From positions 1,612,001 through 1,676,000 of the forward strand of contig JAWWNJ010000005.1 of the NCBI GenBank assembly GCA_037176885.1: a stretch of 64,000 nt of DNA, read 5' to 3'. How positions within the stretch are numbered: position 1 is the first letter of the stretch; every line of letters starts with the position of its first letter. The DNA comes from Favolaschia claudopus. Lineage: Eukaryota > Basidiomycota > Agaricomycetes > Agaricales > Mycenaceae. The position numbers and the translations under genes are program-made. This document shows, one piece after another, positions 33,971-48,792 of the stretch. The notes beneath the pieces are model-generated. The model had not been told where the DNA came from, ran no database searches, and worked only from the letters and a program-made list of their open reading frames with translations.

Positions 33971-36036
33971 ATGATGACTCCCTTCTCGTTGTTCGAGGAT
34001 GCTGCGACCATTATTCACAATAATCTTGGTATACATGGTTTCCAGGCATAGTCTCCTCACCTCTGATTGCTTCCCAGATCCTGTTGAGGTTATTTGGAGA
34101 GTCAACACCCCAACTGCTTCGTTCCAGACTGTGGATGTTATTTCACAACCCTTGTCCACGACCAAGCAGAGAGGACTCCGAGCTGACACGCTGAACGAAT
34201 CTGCTGTTGCAAACAGACCTCATGAATTCCTTTGCGCGTGCATCAGAAATTCGGAAAGCTCGCGCTGCGCCGTTAAATTCATTTTCTCCACCGTCGATGG
34301 CTTCATTGGTCGCCTGAATTTCTTTGAACGACGCTTGCTAGAATGCATTCATGTAGACCGTGTGGAGGGTTTTGTGTCTCTTGATCAAAGGATTCAGAGT
34401 GGAATTACCACAGCCAGTTCCTTTGAGGATATTGTTTCTTCGGCAGTGGCGGGGATCCTTCTTCAGGGTCCTCCAGATACACCGGACGCTGTGATGTTCG
34501 ATGCTATCGAGTCAGAGCTTTCTGCCAGACTCGCGTTGACCTGGGTTCTTCCTGCACGCATCCCTCATCGGAATGTGGTCCTCATAGAGGGATATTCCCA
34601 TCTCCAGACCGGTAGGTTTTTGGCTTCTTCCGTTATATTGAGTTCGCATTCTTACCGCTGGCATTTCAGGTCCAGGCTTTATCCAGGCGGTCAAGGACTT
34701 TGATGTCTCCGTCATTGTGCTGGGCACAGGACTTCCTCACGGACCTAGACATTGGCTCCAATATCCCGAAAATGCCCCCGGGTTTTGCGACGCGTTCATC
34801 CCAATCGACATGACCATCGATGATGAGCTCCCAGCGCGTATTGTCGCTGCCGTTCGCGCGTACAAGGGATTCGACAAAGTCGACGGTATTCTCACCGCGC
34901 ATGACAGGTATCTGGTATCCACTGCCAAAGCAGCTGTTCTGCTCGGGCTTCCGGCCTCTCCCGTTCGGGCGCATGAGGTTTCGACCGACAAATATGCCAT
35001 GCGGCAATTCGAAGTCGACTCAGGCAATGATTTCCAATGCATTCTCTTTCCTGGCTTGGAGGCCATGACGGAGAAATTGTTGTCACCACATACCCCCACT
35101 GTCATCAATTATCCCGCTATCGTGAAGCCCGTGAGCGGCTATCTTTCGGAGGGCGTTGCTCGAGTTAGCAACGATGTCGAGCTCATAGCATCTGTGCGCA
35201 GAATCGACACCAAACGCCACGGCCATGCCGTTATCGTGGAGACTTACATCGACGGACCCGAGTTCGACGCTAATATGATTCTCTGTGAAGGGGACATCTT
35301 GTTCTTCGAGCTGGTGGATGACTTCCCCAGCGCTGGTGACAAACCAGGTGCCGGCGCCGAGGGAACATTTTTCGAGACCTCCGAATTCACACCCTCCAAT
35401 CTCTCCAATTCGGAACGGGAAATCGTCAAAGAGTCGTTGCACAAGACCCTACTCAAGCTCGGCTTCATGTGGGGTCTTTTTCATATCGAAGGTCGGGTCA
35501 AGGACTCGAGCATGGAGTTTCGCGCAGACGACAAAGGCGTCGTCGACCTTCGAACGCGGGTCGAGCCCCGGCGGAGTCCGCCCTCTTGCTTCCTAGTCGA
35601 GATCAATGCGCGCATTCCAGGACTCGGATGCGCCATGTCCACTATTCATTCTTACGGCGTCGACTTCTACGCAGCCCATCTACTCACTTGCCTTCGCGAT
35701 GCAGCGCGGCTTCGGCTTGTCAGCACCCCTTTCAATTTTCCCCAACGTGCAGACGGTTCGCAGTATTGGTGTGAAGTCGTCTTCATCCAGCCCGACCGCG
35801 GAGGGCGATTCGCCACAGAGGATCCCTGCGGCGAACTGCTTCGGCGACACCCTGGGTTGAAGGGGAATGTGTGCCGGCATCTGTGCTGCTATGCGAAAGG
35901 CGATATTATCCCGGATCCTGCAACGGGGGTTTGCCTCCTCCTTGCGTACTTTTTGGCCTATTCCAAGAAGAGTCGTCAAGAGGTCAGAGAAGTTTCGGAG
36001 ATGATTCGCGCGGAATTCAGATACGAGATCGTCTAG
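33971..36036 (+). CDS. ATP-grasp ligase B (candidate cluster)
   Basis: Exons 33971-34028, 34078-34611 and 34670-36036 give 652 residues. The start is MMTPFSLFEDAATIIHNNL, spliced at G|AT to DPVEVIWRVNTP. It is a clear paralogue of ligase A: GFIQAVKDF, GILTAHDRYLVSTAKAA, VRAHEVSTDKYAMRQFE, PAIVKPVSGYLSEGVARV, VIVETYIDGPEFDANM, CFLVEINARIPGLGCAMST and QYWCEVVFIQP. All ATP-grasp motifs (binding Lys, E-x-N metal site) are intact. Both introns fall at the same positions as in ligase A, so the pair arose by duplication. The two may add different amino acids, or one may be a diverged duplicate. The reaction is inferred to be ATP-dependent amide formation. Confidence 0.88.
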
Positions 36037-36780
36037 CTTGTTCAAGTCCGTAGTAACATCATGATTTGCTTAATTTTCCAACGAATGATGGGCCAATCGG
36101 CGGTTCAGGTCGTCCATTCTCGAGAGATTTGGAAACGGCGACTGGGCGCTAATTGTTGAGTGTTGAACTCCCATAACACTCTAAGCGCTCGTCAACGGAG
36201 ACAACTGTAGACCGGTCAAAGCGGCGATCCGACAGACATTGCACGGAATTATCCTTTCCCCAAGAATAGATTTGAAAGTCCGTGATCTACGAGGAACCCC
36301 ACTACGTGAGATTCGCGGTACCGTTGATTTCTCTACGCCCGTGACACCGCCCGCGCCGCTGTTCAACTCCATTTATTAATTTTCCCTTCAGCGGTCAAGG
36401 GCGGTGGACGGACCTTGAAACATACAATTTACTGTAAGAATGAAATGGAGGTTCGGTTGTGCTGCGATACGCTTTCTCTTCTGTCGGGGATAAAAAGCAA
36501 TAATAAGGTTCAAACAGCTGCTGTTCGGCGCAATCCAACTTGAACCGAATCGCTGTATCCGATTCAAGTCATAAACCATTGCATATGCTGTTTTGTAACG
36601 CAGTAGTTGTATGACTCGACCTCGGTGAACTGCTCTCTCGGACTTTGCTGTACGCAGCTAGTAGCCTCTGCATTTCGGTTATATATTCAAACTGAACTCC
36701 TGGTACGAACTCACGTTCTCAAATTCCCCATCAAAACTTGGTTCCAACGAATAACGAATAAGCTACTAGACAACTTGAAG
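36037..36780. other. Intergenic, promoter of PLP gene
   Basis: About 740 bp with no supported gene between ligase B and the PLP enzyme on the same strand. It should hold the PLP gene promoter. Confidence 0.4.
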
Positions 36781-38693
<1,913 letters not shown>

Positions 38694-41600
38694 GTAGAGT
38701 ACGTATCTGGTGGAGCTTGAACACTACAATAGAGTAGACACGTATAATGAGAACCGTTAAGCACGTTTGAACTTTGGAAGGTCATTCCACCAAGTAAGGG
38801 TCCGTGACGAAAGTCTCTTCATGCCAGATACCTGCTTCGACGGGCCAGGAGCATCGGGGGGAGAGTTTGACTTCGCCGAAGCTAGCTCAAGTGGCGACCG
38901 AGGATGAGACAACAACTTGAAGCTTGAAGGCTTCAAGGGACTGAAGTGAAAGTTGGGCGGAGACTATCAGTGGCTGTGACGAATTCGGCAATTTCCGGGC
39001 CCGCTTTTCTGTGTGTCTGCGAGCCCGCATGCCACCGTATTCTGAACCACCCCTTGCCCACCCCTCCAACATCCAACCACTCGGGAGCTCAGTTTCAGCG
39101 TCTTGAGCTCCTCGACAACAATTCGTGGTAGCCTCATCTTCCCCCAGCGTCGCCAATTCAGTCCGGTACACAGGATTCAGGAAGCATGTCGTCAAGCCGA
39201 GGCAGTCGTATGGTGAAGAGAGGGTTGGGGAAGAACAGAGAGATCACGGCTCGATGTACACAGGCATGCATGGTGCGCTCCGAATGTTCGACGCATCGAC
39301 AGGCGCTCCCTGAATCTAGATCGAAGAGGATGTCCTGGTCCGATGAGCTCTCGACCGCTGGGCAAGATTCGTGGCGCTACCTGGGTAGACGATGCAGAGG
39401 TGCTGAGGGAAAATCGTGCAGCGTCGAGGAACCTCCTGTGGACGATTGTTTGGGGTCGAAGAGATACCAGACTAGTCCTGCGTCCGCTGTCGGGGCTGGG
39501 CTTGCGGTGGACGACGCTCCCGGGCGTCCACACTACGTGGGAGGGGTACTGCGTCTGTATACGCTTGTTCTCGTATCCCGGCCAATCATTGAAGGGACAT
39601 GGGTATCCTCCATAGAAAGCCGTATGTTGGAGGTATCAAAAGCATAAGGTCGAAGCAGGTATGATTCTCGACGTGTAGCCTCATATAGCTGCTGAGGAAC
39701 CTTCACATTTGGTGCATTCAGAGGGAGGACTTGAATGAGTAAAAGGACGCACGATCGTCAGCACGATGGCCCGTCACCAGGACGCTTGAAATGGCGGTCC
39801 TATTATACCAGCAGATGCCCTCAACGTGCGAGCATCTCATACCCTCTTTCGCTCCTCCCCGCGCTCGTCGTCACCGTCGTTGTGGCCTTGACGCGGAATT
39901 CTGGAACGGCGGAACCACCGCCATTCGCGCTGCGACTTTCGGGTCGACGTATGTGTGCGGGAGTTAAAAGATCAGCGGCGGAAGCATAGCAAGATTGTCG
40001 GGATGTAAGAGAGGAGGTCGAAGCGCTTGTCTGAGCGCCCATAGTACGAACGTCGCAGAAGAGACAGAGAGGATAGCACGACTGAAGTAGGAGCCGCCTC
40101 CACCACCGCCCCAACCGGACTTGTCAATATCCTTGTCGGCTGCCTCTGTCCTCGTTCCCGTTGTTGGCCCCGTCCTCAGTAGTTCCACCAAAGCCACGCG
40201 TCATCACCGCCCATTCGACCCATCCGGCGTCGGGGCCGCTCACTTCCTCCGTATTCCCAGCACCACCGCGAATGCTGGGGAGTGGCAAGAGCATGAGTCA
40301 CAAGGTCGGCAGCCGCAAAACGCTCTTCACCCTCCTAACACTCCGCTTGGCCAACGCCCGCACCGCAGGAGGGTGCCCCCTGCTTCTACATACGTTCCGC
40401 CAAAGGCGGGCGAACGGGCTCGGGAGTCGCTGCAACATGTGGATATTGACCATAACCCTGATTTCCCCGGAGCATCGAGGAAACCGATACAGAGACGCTG
40501 TAGACTCGTCAAGCCCGGGATCGAGCGAAGCACGATGGCGGCGGACGCGAGGGGCGATGAGAGCCAAATGAGAGCGAGATGTGTTTGATGAGATGCGGAG
40601 TCTGGAACGAGGGCCCGACTCGGACGCGAGATGCGCCATAAGGCAGCATAAGGCCTTAAGGATCCGTCTTCCGAGCTTAGTGTAGTCGTGCAATGTCTCG
40701 ATGCCGCCAGCGCTTGCGACAAGGTTGGGACGTTCCGCACCGAGCATATCGTGGTGAAAAGACAGCTACAGTCGCGCCTCGAAAGCGACCGTCGACTGTA
40801 CTCGCATCGTCAAAGCACCGTCTATCCCGCCAGCGGCGACAGTATCACGGTTTCAAGTAATCCATCTCCTGGGATACGAGACAGATGGCAGAATGGACGT
40901 GTATCTGCGTTGGGATACTTATGCCCCAGTCCCTGACGCGGCGGTTTTCGTGACGCACTGCGTATTCGTCCGGACACCTCACGGTGCGCCGTGCAAAAAC
41001 AGAAGAACAAAAAAAAGAACCTTATTTCGAGGAGGATTGCGACGGATCGTCGACTACTGGCCTAGCTGCCAACTGCGTCAAAATGTGTGAAGACTGGAAA
41101 TGAGAGGTATCGCACCTTGTGCTGAGTATCGCATGGACATTTGTAGCGGCCGACGAAGGACAAGAAACCCGTGCAGGCACATTGGGGGAGTAGCTGCACG
41201 CCGCCCTGGGCGCAACTGGGAACTTTGAATCGCATTTCTTCAGCCCGTAGTGTATTCTCCCAAGACGACCGGCTGAGGGCTGGCCCCAAGGGCGACAGCA
41301 CGAGGAGACCTCAGTGGCTCTCCTGGATATGCATGGTGATATATTCAGCGAGCAAGGAGGCGCAAGGCTTCCTGAAGGCGAGTCATCGTCATCGTCGTCG
41401 TCGTGGTTGGCAACTGAGTCAAGTTTGTCGGATCCCATCGGCCGAACCCCCCGCTCCCTCCCGCTCCAGGCTTGCTCCACTGTCCAGGCGGCGCTCCTCA
41501 CTTACGAGGCTCGGATGTTTAATTCAGCGAAACTTGTGAACTAAGAAGAATTGAAGCGTCTGTACAGAGAGACTAGCTCGGAGGCTTCAGGGCAACTACG

Positions 41601-41916
41601 TGAGCTTCGTGCCACACACCGATTTCCTTCTTCAACGGGGACCTCATATGCCATGGAGTACTTATCAGCTCTTTGAAATTTCGAATTCGGCTCAGCAACA
41701 AATTCTACCACTGCCAGCAGTACCAGCTCCGGCCACGCTATAAGAAAAAGGGAGAAAAAAAAGAAATTACATACCTTCGATCGGAAGGCGAATGCAGGAA
41801 TCGAACGAGACGGCTGAGGCTCTGCGTCAACTCTAGTCGCCTGGCTCGCCGCGTTCTACACAACCAATCTACAATTCGGACGGTAATTTGTTGGAGTTGA
41901 TTGCATTACACTCAGC
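38694..41916. other. Unassigned region, 3.2 kb
   Basis: Frames of 100-160 residues are open on both strands (for example 40121-40588 plus, 40298-40747 and 41022-41501 minus), but none shows a recognisable domain and no chain of exons could be built with confidence. Base use is GC-rich with many CG dinucleotides, unlike the AT-richer flanks. A minus-strand segment at 41062-41301 has clustered cysteines (CACTGFLSFVGRYKCPC). It could be a decayed gene, a lineage-specific gene or chance. Confidence 0.35.
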
Positions 41917-42252
41917 AGGCCCCGGGAAGCTCCTGCAAAGGATGGTCCCGAAAATTCCGCGATTTTGGCCTCAAAAAGCCACTCGTTTTGGCGAATTTTC
42001 GCCCAAAAAGCCACTTTTCGGACAGGCCTTATCACGTGAAAATTCACCGGCCGTCGGCGCCGATGATGCAATCAGAAGATGGCGTGATTTTGGTCAATTT
42101 TCCTTCAAATTTGGCCTCAAAAAGCCACTTTACGGACAGGGCTCGCGGATTTTGAGCCTCAAAAAGCCACTTTTCGGACAAGGGTTTCGCGAATTTTGGC
42201 CCTGAAAAAGCCACTTTTCGGGACCATCCTTTGCAGGAGCTTCCCGGGGCCT
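41917..42252. mobile_element. MITE with 38-bp TIRs and internal repeats
   Basis: Perfect 38-bp inverted repeats at 41917-41954 (starting AGGCCCCGGGAAGC) and 42215-42252. A perfect 8-bp target duplication CACTCAGC flanks it (41909-41916 and 42253-42260). The 336-bp element contains about five copies of the motif CTCAAAAAGCCACTTTTCGG in direct orientation, the last running into the right inverted repeat. There is no coding capacity. The 8-bp duplication fits hAT or P-like superfamilies, but the termini do not match the other MITE at 6777. Confidence 0.92.
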
Positions 42253-42732
42253 CACTCAGCACAGGATACTTATTCCAGCACAGGCAACTAATTTTTTGAA
42301 CGCCCACTTCAACGCCCACCGAAATCTCACCAAACACGACAAGACTTGGTAGTCGATAAATCTTTTTTGAACGTCTTCGAAGTTGTGTACTACTAGCCTC
42401 AGTGTAGTACTTATTCGTCGCAAAACGATGCTCGTTGCCGACATTGGCGGTGTTGGGCTGTTGGCCATTGATTCGCCGGCGGGGAACAGCTTGATAGTCA
42501 TCAATAGTCAGGTTCACACGGTTGATTGTTTACGGAATTTGAACGGATTGCGAACAGTCCGCAAAATATTTCAGAGGAGGATAACTTAACGCTGTTTCAA
42601 AGGCTTGTATCAAGAGAGGGAGTATCTAAATCGGGGACACCTCCTCCCAACTCGACTCATTCCAAGTCATCAAGGATAATTCCAGAATTCGCACGGTTGA
42701 AACTGAGCATTACGTCCAAATTACACAAATGG

Positions 42733-45095
42733 CTAGTCTACACGCCTAACTCTGAGCGGGACTTTGGCACTGTTCTGGCCAACAACCTTCGGACGCGGTA
42801 CGAGCGCTACGTGTGTCTCAATCTCCGTGTTCGGTCCGTCGGGAAATTCGAAAACATAATTCCGAATCAACACTGACAAAACCGCCTAGTACCGTACAAG
42901 AAAATCAGCCAGAGTCGTAAAATGAATATATAACGACTTAGAACGTGCCTTGAACTCAGCCAACGCAAACGATTTCCCCAAACACGTCCGCGGACCGTCG
43001 TGGAACGAGAGGATGTGTCGATGTCCTTGCAGGTCTTTCGCTGGAAGTTGATTGATCTGGTCATCGAGCCAGCGCTCTGGTCTGAACTCTTTCGCATCCG
43101 GGCCCCAAAGAGCTTCGGATCGGTTGACACATCGAAGGGGGGACATCACCGAGGTGCCTTTCGCGATAGTGATGTGCGAGATGGTTTCACCCGACGGAGT
43201 GAGGACCGGTGTGCCGAGAGGAATCACATCGTCGCGGGATGCCTGTGTACAAGTCAATTGCAGACTAATACATTGCGTGGCAAATTGGCTTACAACTCGT
43301 AGGGTCTCTGTGACCGGGGGATGCAATCGCAGGACTTCCTGCACTGTGGCGTCGAGATAGGGCAACTCAGTCAGAGATACGAGCTGGTCCCAAGTTGGAT
43401 CTGTTCCGCCAAACCGAGCGAGATCTTTGCGTAATTTGTCTTGTTTCTCGGGGTGTTTGGCTAATTCTATGAGCGCCCACTGGAAGGAGGATGAGTCATT
43501 TGTGCTAGTATTGTTAAAAAAAGAGAAGCAGCGCACTGTGAGGCTGACTGAAGTCCCACCGCCGAGCTTTCAGCAAATTGTAAAATAGATGTGTTTGTAT
43601 CACTTGCCTGATGTCGTCTCGTATCCTGGAAAGTATAAATTCATAACAGGAACCGAAACACAAATTCGACACACCTGCTACCAACAGAAGATTCTACGAC
43701 AATAAATGGTAAGTTAGAATTTAAAGACGCAACCGAACATTTACCATCTAGAAATACAGGTTATTTCCTTTTGGTCAAAACGAAGAAAGAAAACAGTGTT
43801 GAACATACCTGAGCAACAACCTCTTCCTGAGTCATGTACAACTCGCCAGCGTCGCGGAGCTCCGCCTTGACTATCAACCAATTTCAGTCAATCCTCCTCC
43901 AACAACTTTGAAACATCAAGCTCAAGTTGAATAACGTACGAAGCAGACCAATCACAGATTTATCTGTAAACTCCTCCCCCATACCCCCCTCCTTCTCCCG
44001 ACGGGTATTGCTCAACAACTTTTCTGCAATAACGTATAAACTCCTTCGCAGCTCCCGGAAAGTCCGCAGGCGCTGCGTCGGCATGTTGAAAAGGAACGGG
44101 AAGTAGATGCTCAGCGCAAAGATGGCTGCGGTAACCATTCCCTGGTCGGACATACTCATCGCCTCGAAGGCGGCGGTGACGGCTGATTGTTGGCCTTCGA
44201 GGTAGCGGAAGTCGTGAGAGAAGCCGGCGATACCGATGCTGTCAAGACTGAAGAAAATTCAATGACCGTTCCCCGTAGTAAGAGAACATAACATACGCGA
44301 CACGATTCATCCTGCCGAATCTTTTGAGCGCTATCCAAAATGAAGTTCGAAATAGGCGCACCATTCCTCAACCTCGATGACCGCAGAATTATCGGGGCTG
44401 GACTCGAGTGTTGCGTCCCAGAAGGCTTTTAGCTTCATAGATATGAAGAATCAAGATCAAGTTAGCGGATACATCGACGATGACAGACTTTATACGCCGA
44501 ATCAAAGAAAACTGCGGTGAGCCTCCGGATCGCGGCGTTGCTGAACGCGGGAGTGAGAGCTTTCCTCTGCCTGCGGTGACATGCTCTTGAGTAATGAAGT
44601 ATCGTCGCATGAGACAGAGAAGTCAGACAGACCGTTTGTGCATATCACCCTCAGCCCAGATAACATTTCGTCCGAACTGTGGTGGAAGTCAATTTAGTGC
44701 CTTGTTGATACGAATCAGACGAAACGGTCACGCACAGTCTTCCCCAGAAATATCCTATCGTTCTCCGGCCTCGTATATATAGCGCGTTCCGAGTTGTAAA
44801 AGTGAACCAGCGCTTTCGGGTCCGTGATGACCACCTTCTTGCGCCCGAACATAAGGGGAACCTGGAACGCTGGTCCGTAACGCGTAGCCCATTCCTCGTA
44901 AGTGGTGCTCATGTCTTTCGTCTCGATAATTTCGCGGGTGAGTCCGAGAATGTGGCTGGTGCTCGGCGGGCCCAATAGTTCTGTAGTGACAGTGTGTGAT
45001 TTGCGCCAGACATATAAGATGAGCTTGGTGCATAGCCAGAGTAGGAGTAACGCCGCGACTCCAGGTATTGGGCCAAAGTAGTACGTCGAAGACAT
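42733..45095 (-). CDS. Cytochrome P450
   Basis: Starts MSSTYYFGPIPGVAALLLLW at 45095, an N-terminal membrane anchor. It continues with YGPAFQVPLMFGRKKVVITD, then through short exons FGRNVIWAEGDMHKR and QRKALTPAFSNAAIR. The I-helix is built from tiny exons: EEVVAQ, NLLLVAG, YETTSGN and TNDSSSFQWAL, all with GT-AG ends. Then come EVLRLHPP (ExxR), FRPERW, and the haem loop FHDGPRTCLGKSFAL, in which Cys is the iron ligand and the usual second Gly is His. A last intron leads to LIRNYVFEFPDGP and a TAG at 42733. It is an ER-bound monooxygenase needing a reductase. The substrate cannot be inferred. It lies 4 kb right of the cluster and could be a tailoring enzyme, but nothing ties it to the cluster. 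Confidence 0.87.
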
Positions 45096-46117
45096 GGTGG
45101 TGTGCCAGTGAGTGAATGAAGGCGAGAGACGACAGAACCATCCTATTAAATATCTGGTGTGAACGTATGGGAACGAACGACTGGAAAGAAAGGGAGTCAG
45201 AGGATATGATATAGCGGGCCCCGCTACCGGGCCGACGGTGCTTCTCCCTCCTGGGTTACTACAAGTTGATAGTAAGCATGCAGGCACGGGTAACCCGTCG
45301 GGTCCAGCGGCTATTCCGAAAGCCCTTGATAATGAAGCTGAAGAGACTGTGCCGAAGCTGGTACGCGGTCGACCGGCAGTGATCAAAGCCAGAGATCAAA
45401 GCCAGAGACCAGGCATAGCCGAAGGGAGTAGGCAATGACGAAGCAGTCTGTATCAAAGTTCATTCCACGCTGACAGAGCTGTTTGCATGCAGCGGGGACG
45501 CAACTTGAAAATCATTAATTCCCGAGAACATGTGGGCTGTTGGAAAGAGATATCCAGCAGAATTACTGGCGACGAGCCCTGAGAACATCGACCCCAAGGT
45601 CCCGGGTACTAAGCCACCAGCTTCACGTTGACTGGCAGAGCTGTCGCACACGCAACTTGCAAGAAACGCGGATCACCCGTGGAAGGAAGGAAGGGAGGAA
45701 AAACAATCATCTACCTGTACATCTACCTGCGCAGCGGCGCTCTCCGACCAGAAATTCCGACAACTTGAATCCCATGCAATCCCATGAGCAACCGTGACGG
45801 TCCTGCCAGTGGAATCGTTAGTGTCTGGCCATTAACCCAGACTTCACGAGTATTGGGCTATGGAAAGACAGGCATTACTTACTTGCGCCCAAGTAGAAGA
45901 AAATGACAATAGACCCATGGCTTTGCTCCAGTGGTATGTAGATCTGCTGCCCTCACGTGAAGAACCAAGGAAGAAGATGATTGCCGGCAAATTCTGGATC
46001 AAGAAAACACGTCGCCGTGATGTGACAATTGACACACGTGAACGTGATCCTACGCGTTTGTCTTTTCTTTCTTTCACCTCGCCGATACCCTGATACCTCC
46101 ACTCTCGACTCAGCGCT
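45096..46117. other. Divergent intergenic region
   Basis: Between the P450 (-) and the MYND-finger gene (+). No gene or clear repeat. Both promoters should lie here. Confidence 0.4.
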
Positions 46118-47915
46118 ATGCCACCCTATACCGAATCACCCGAGTCAGCAAAGAATCGCAAGGAACAAGTGAAACTGCTTCGCCCACGCATAATCAATGG
46201 AAGGAAGACATTTGTCGTCAGTGGCCACATTCCTTCGACCCTTTGCGAGTCCGAGTCCTTGACGAGCACCATCCATGTAGAAATTCCTACCCCAAGACGA
46301 TCTTGAGGCGATACACCCTGTATACCTGTCCGGTTTGTCTTTCTTTTCTTTGTCCCATACCCTCAGCCTGACCCCCTGGACCGGTAGATCCCACCAATTT
46401 CAAGCCAAGACGACACCTTCGTGGCGACACACTAGACTGGGGCATCGTTGAACTCGACAACTCCGTAGAGCTTTCTATGGCCGAAGCCATTCAACGACGC
46501 CTGCTACGAGATAATGCAATGATCAAGTGCATGTATCACCGCGAGCTGCAGCCGCAGGCACAGTTTATCCAGGCGCTAATGGAAAAGAAAGTGAGCACTG
46601 GCAGCGCTTTTACTTTCACATGCGACGACGAAACTGAATGAATACCTGGACAGCGAGAGCGCATCGCTGCTGCTAGAGCCCAAGACCCAGAACGACAAAC
46701 ACGCGACTTCATCCTCACCATTCGGCTGCGCGCCTCCGACCGCGCCTCGACCGCGGATTGCCTGATGTGGCGACGCATCAAAGTCGCCGGCGCGACGAAG
46801 ATCAGCGTCTTTCAAGACAAAATCTTAGCGCCGGCATTGGGCTGGACGCGAAATTATCACGGATATCTTTTTATTGATGACAGCGACGGGGCACAATATG
46901 GGGCGCCCGGAGCAAGTGTAGGTTTCCCTTTTCTTTCCCGATATCCGATGTTAATCTGCTGTACCAGCACATCGACCTGATGTGGCTGAAAGACAACGGA
47001 CACACCTACCTCGACGACGATGGATTCACACTCGCAGACATACTCCCTAACCCGAATACAGACAAGCCTGGCTTCCACTACATATACGACTTAGTAAATC
47101 TCTCTCCTTGGATCTTTATTCCTTGATGCTCACGCCCAACTTCAGGGAGACCACTGGTTCCACGACATCTACATCGAATCTATCCTCCCCGCCTCGGAAT
47201 CAGACGGCAAAGTCGCTCTCCTCGCTGGCGGCGGCGCCTGCCCGCGCGAAGACGGCCAAGGTGCCTACAACTGGAAAAAGTACCTCCAATCCCTCGACTC
47301 CCCCACGGACACCTTCTCCTCCAGACACGCCGAAATCGCACAATCCATGAACTACCTCAACGATCCCGACATCCTCCGCCTCGGTCTCCGCTGGCGGTTC
47401 GACCCCACCTTCTTCAGTCTCCCGGCGGCGCAGAAACGCATCGCCGACGCGCTCGCCTCACCCGCTAGTGTGCCTTCTGGTCCCAAGAAGGGTGCTATTG
47501 GCAACCCGTTTGCCGCAGGACGCGGATTCGGCGGGGACAGTGTGCCGAAGGGCACACACCGCACGGTCAGCTTCCCAGACGCCAGCTCCTTCAACCCGTT
47601 CTCGAGGGATAGTCCCTTGAAGGGGTTCTTCCAGCAGACGGAGGTTGTACGCGACCGACGTGATAAACGCGCGGACGCACTTTGCGCGAGCTGCGGGAAG
47701 CCGATATCGGACCCGCGGATGTGTGCTGCCTGCCTGAAGGTGTATTATTGCGGCAGAGAGTGAGTGGGCTTCTGCGCTTTGGCTTTCTTCGCGGCTGACT
47801 CGGTTATGATAGGTGTCAGGCGGCACATTGGAAGAAAGAGCACAAACGTCTCTGCGCAGGACGCCAGGCGAAAGTCAAACAATGTAACCCCGCGCATTTC
47901 CTTGAATCCTCGTGA
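46118..47915 (+). CDS. pRiA4b ORF3-like domain plus MYND zinc finger
   Basis: Start MPPYTESPESAKNRKEQVKL; the splice pattern of the first 300 bp is uncertain. From 46388 the frame carries DPTNFKPRRHLRGDTLDWG and AIQRRLLRDNAMIKCMYHRE. The next part resembles the plasmid pRiA4b ORF3/IS1096 TnpA-like domain: FILTIRLRASDRAST, CLMWRRIKVAGATKISVFQD, ALGWTRNYHGYLF, FHYIYDLGDHWFHDIYIE and GGGACPREDGQGAYNW. The C-terminus is a MYND finger (CxxC, CxxC, YYCGREC, AAHWKEH, LC) that continues across an intron near 47762. The first domain comes from bacterial mobile DNA but is widespread in fungi. MYND fingers bind proteins. Together they suggest a nuclear regulatory protein of unknown job. Stop at 47913. 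Confidence 0.75.
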
Positions 47916-48792
47916 ATCTACCCTTGAGGATCATCTTACTGTACCTTCATTCTAGCCGCGTACCTATCTCGTCGTTTTAATTACTGTATATACCTAGCTT
48001 CCATGTTTCAAGCGAATCTACTGTGCATTGCATTGATTTGTGTGGTATTAATGGGTCCCAGGTCCATGTAGTAAGTACGTGCGGGCCAGGGTGAAGGGGA
48101 GGCAGCGAATACAAGAAAGTAGTGTAATGTAAACACTAAAGTATATGCAAGTCCAAGGGTATAAGGATATGCGAACAACGACCACACGTATGTAGGGAGG
48201 GTACGGTACGGTACGAAACGTATGATACAAGCGAAGTGACGAAGTGTAGTGTTCGTGAATCGTATACGCGTATGCGTCCGTTCGAGGCACAAGAAGTCTA
48301 TCCATTGTAAAAGAATACTTACAACGGGAACAAGATAAGAATATCGCGATCGTCAATGGTTCGTGGGGGCTTGATATGACACACGAGGGGATCCTGGTGT
48401 CTGACCTCGACGTGGCTAGACAAAAGGACCCTGAGGAGATATGAAGGGTGGATTCGTTCACGACGGTGAAGATGTATTGCCCGATGCAGGGAAGCATGAA
48501 TATGGAAGATGGGAAGGCATCACCAGGGTCTGAGATTAATGTGCGCATTCTATGATATGGAAGCGGAATTCAGGGCTGAGAACGGATAAGGCGATGGTGG
48601 GGGAGTCGGGGGTAAAGGGGCGCAAGGTAGAGGCTCAGGCTGAAGCACAAAGAGGTGGAGGGCCTAACACCCTCCATAAACGTCGTTTACGCCGCGCACG
48701 TAAACAAGCGACGTTTCCGCAGTAGTCCGCCCACATGCTGCCTAATGAGACGACACGAGGAGAAGAAGACTGCGGACGGCGGGAGAACGCCG
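47916..48792. other. Convergent intergenic region
   Basis: Between the 3' ends of the MYND gene (+) and the membrane protein gene (-). No gene. A short GGTACGGTACGGTACG run lies near 48197-48212. Confidence 0.4.

Noticed and set aside
40121..40747. Plus- and minus-strand frames of about 150 residues as genes
   Set aside because: They overlap on opposite strands, and none has a domain, splice support or a plausible start context.
42733..45095. P450 as a certain member of the ATP-grasp cluster
   Set aside because: It is 4 kb away across a region without genes and a MITE, on the opposite strand, with no shared feature. It is only a possible tailoring gene.
48048..48548. Minus-strand frame downstream of the MYND gene
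   Set aside because: It lies in the convergent 3' region, no domain is visible and there is no exon partner.
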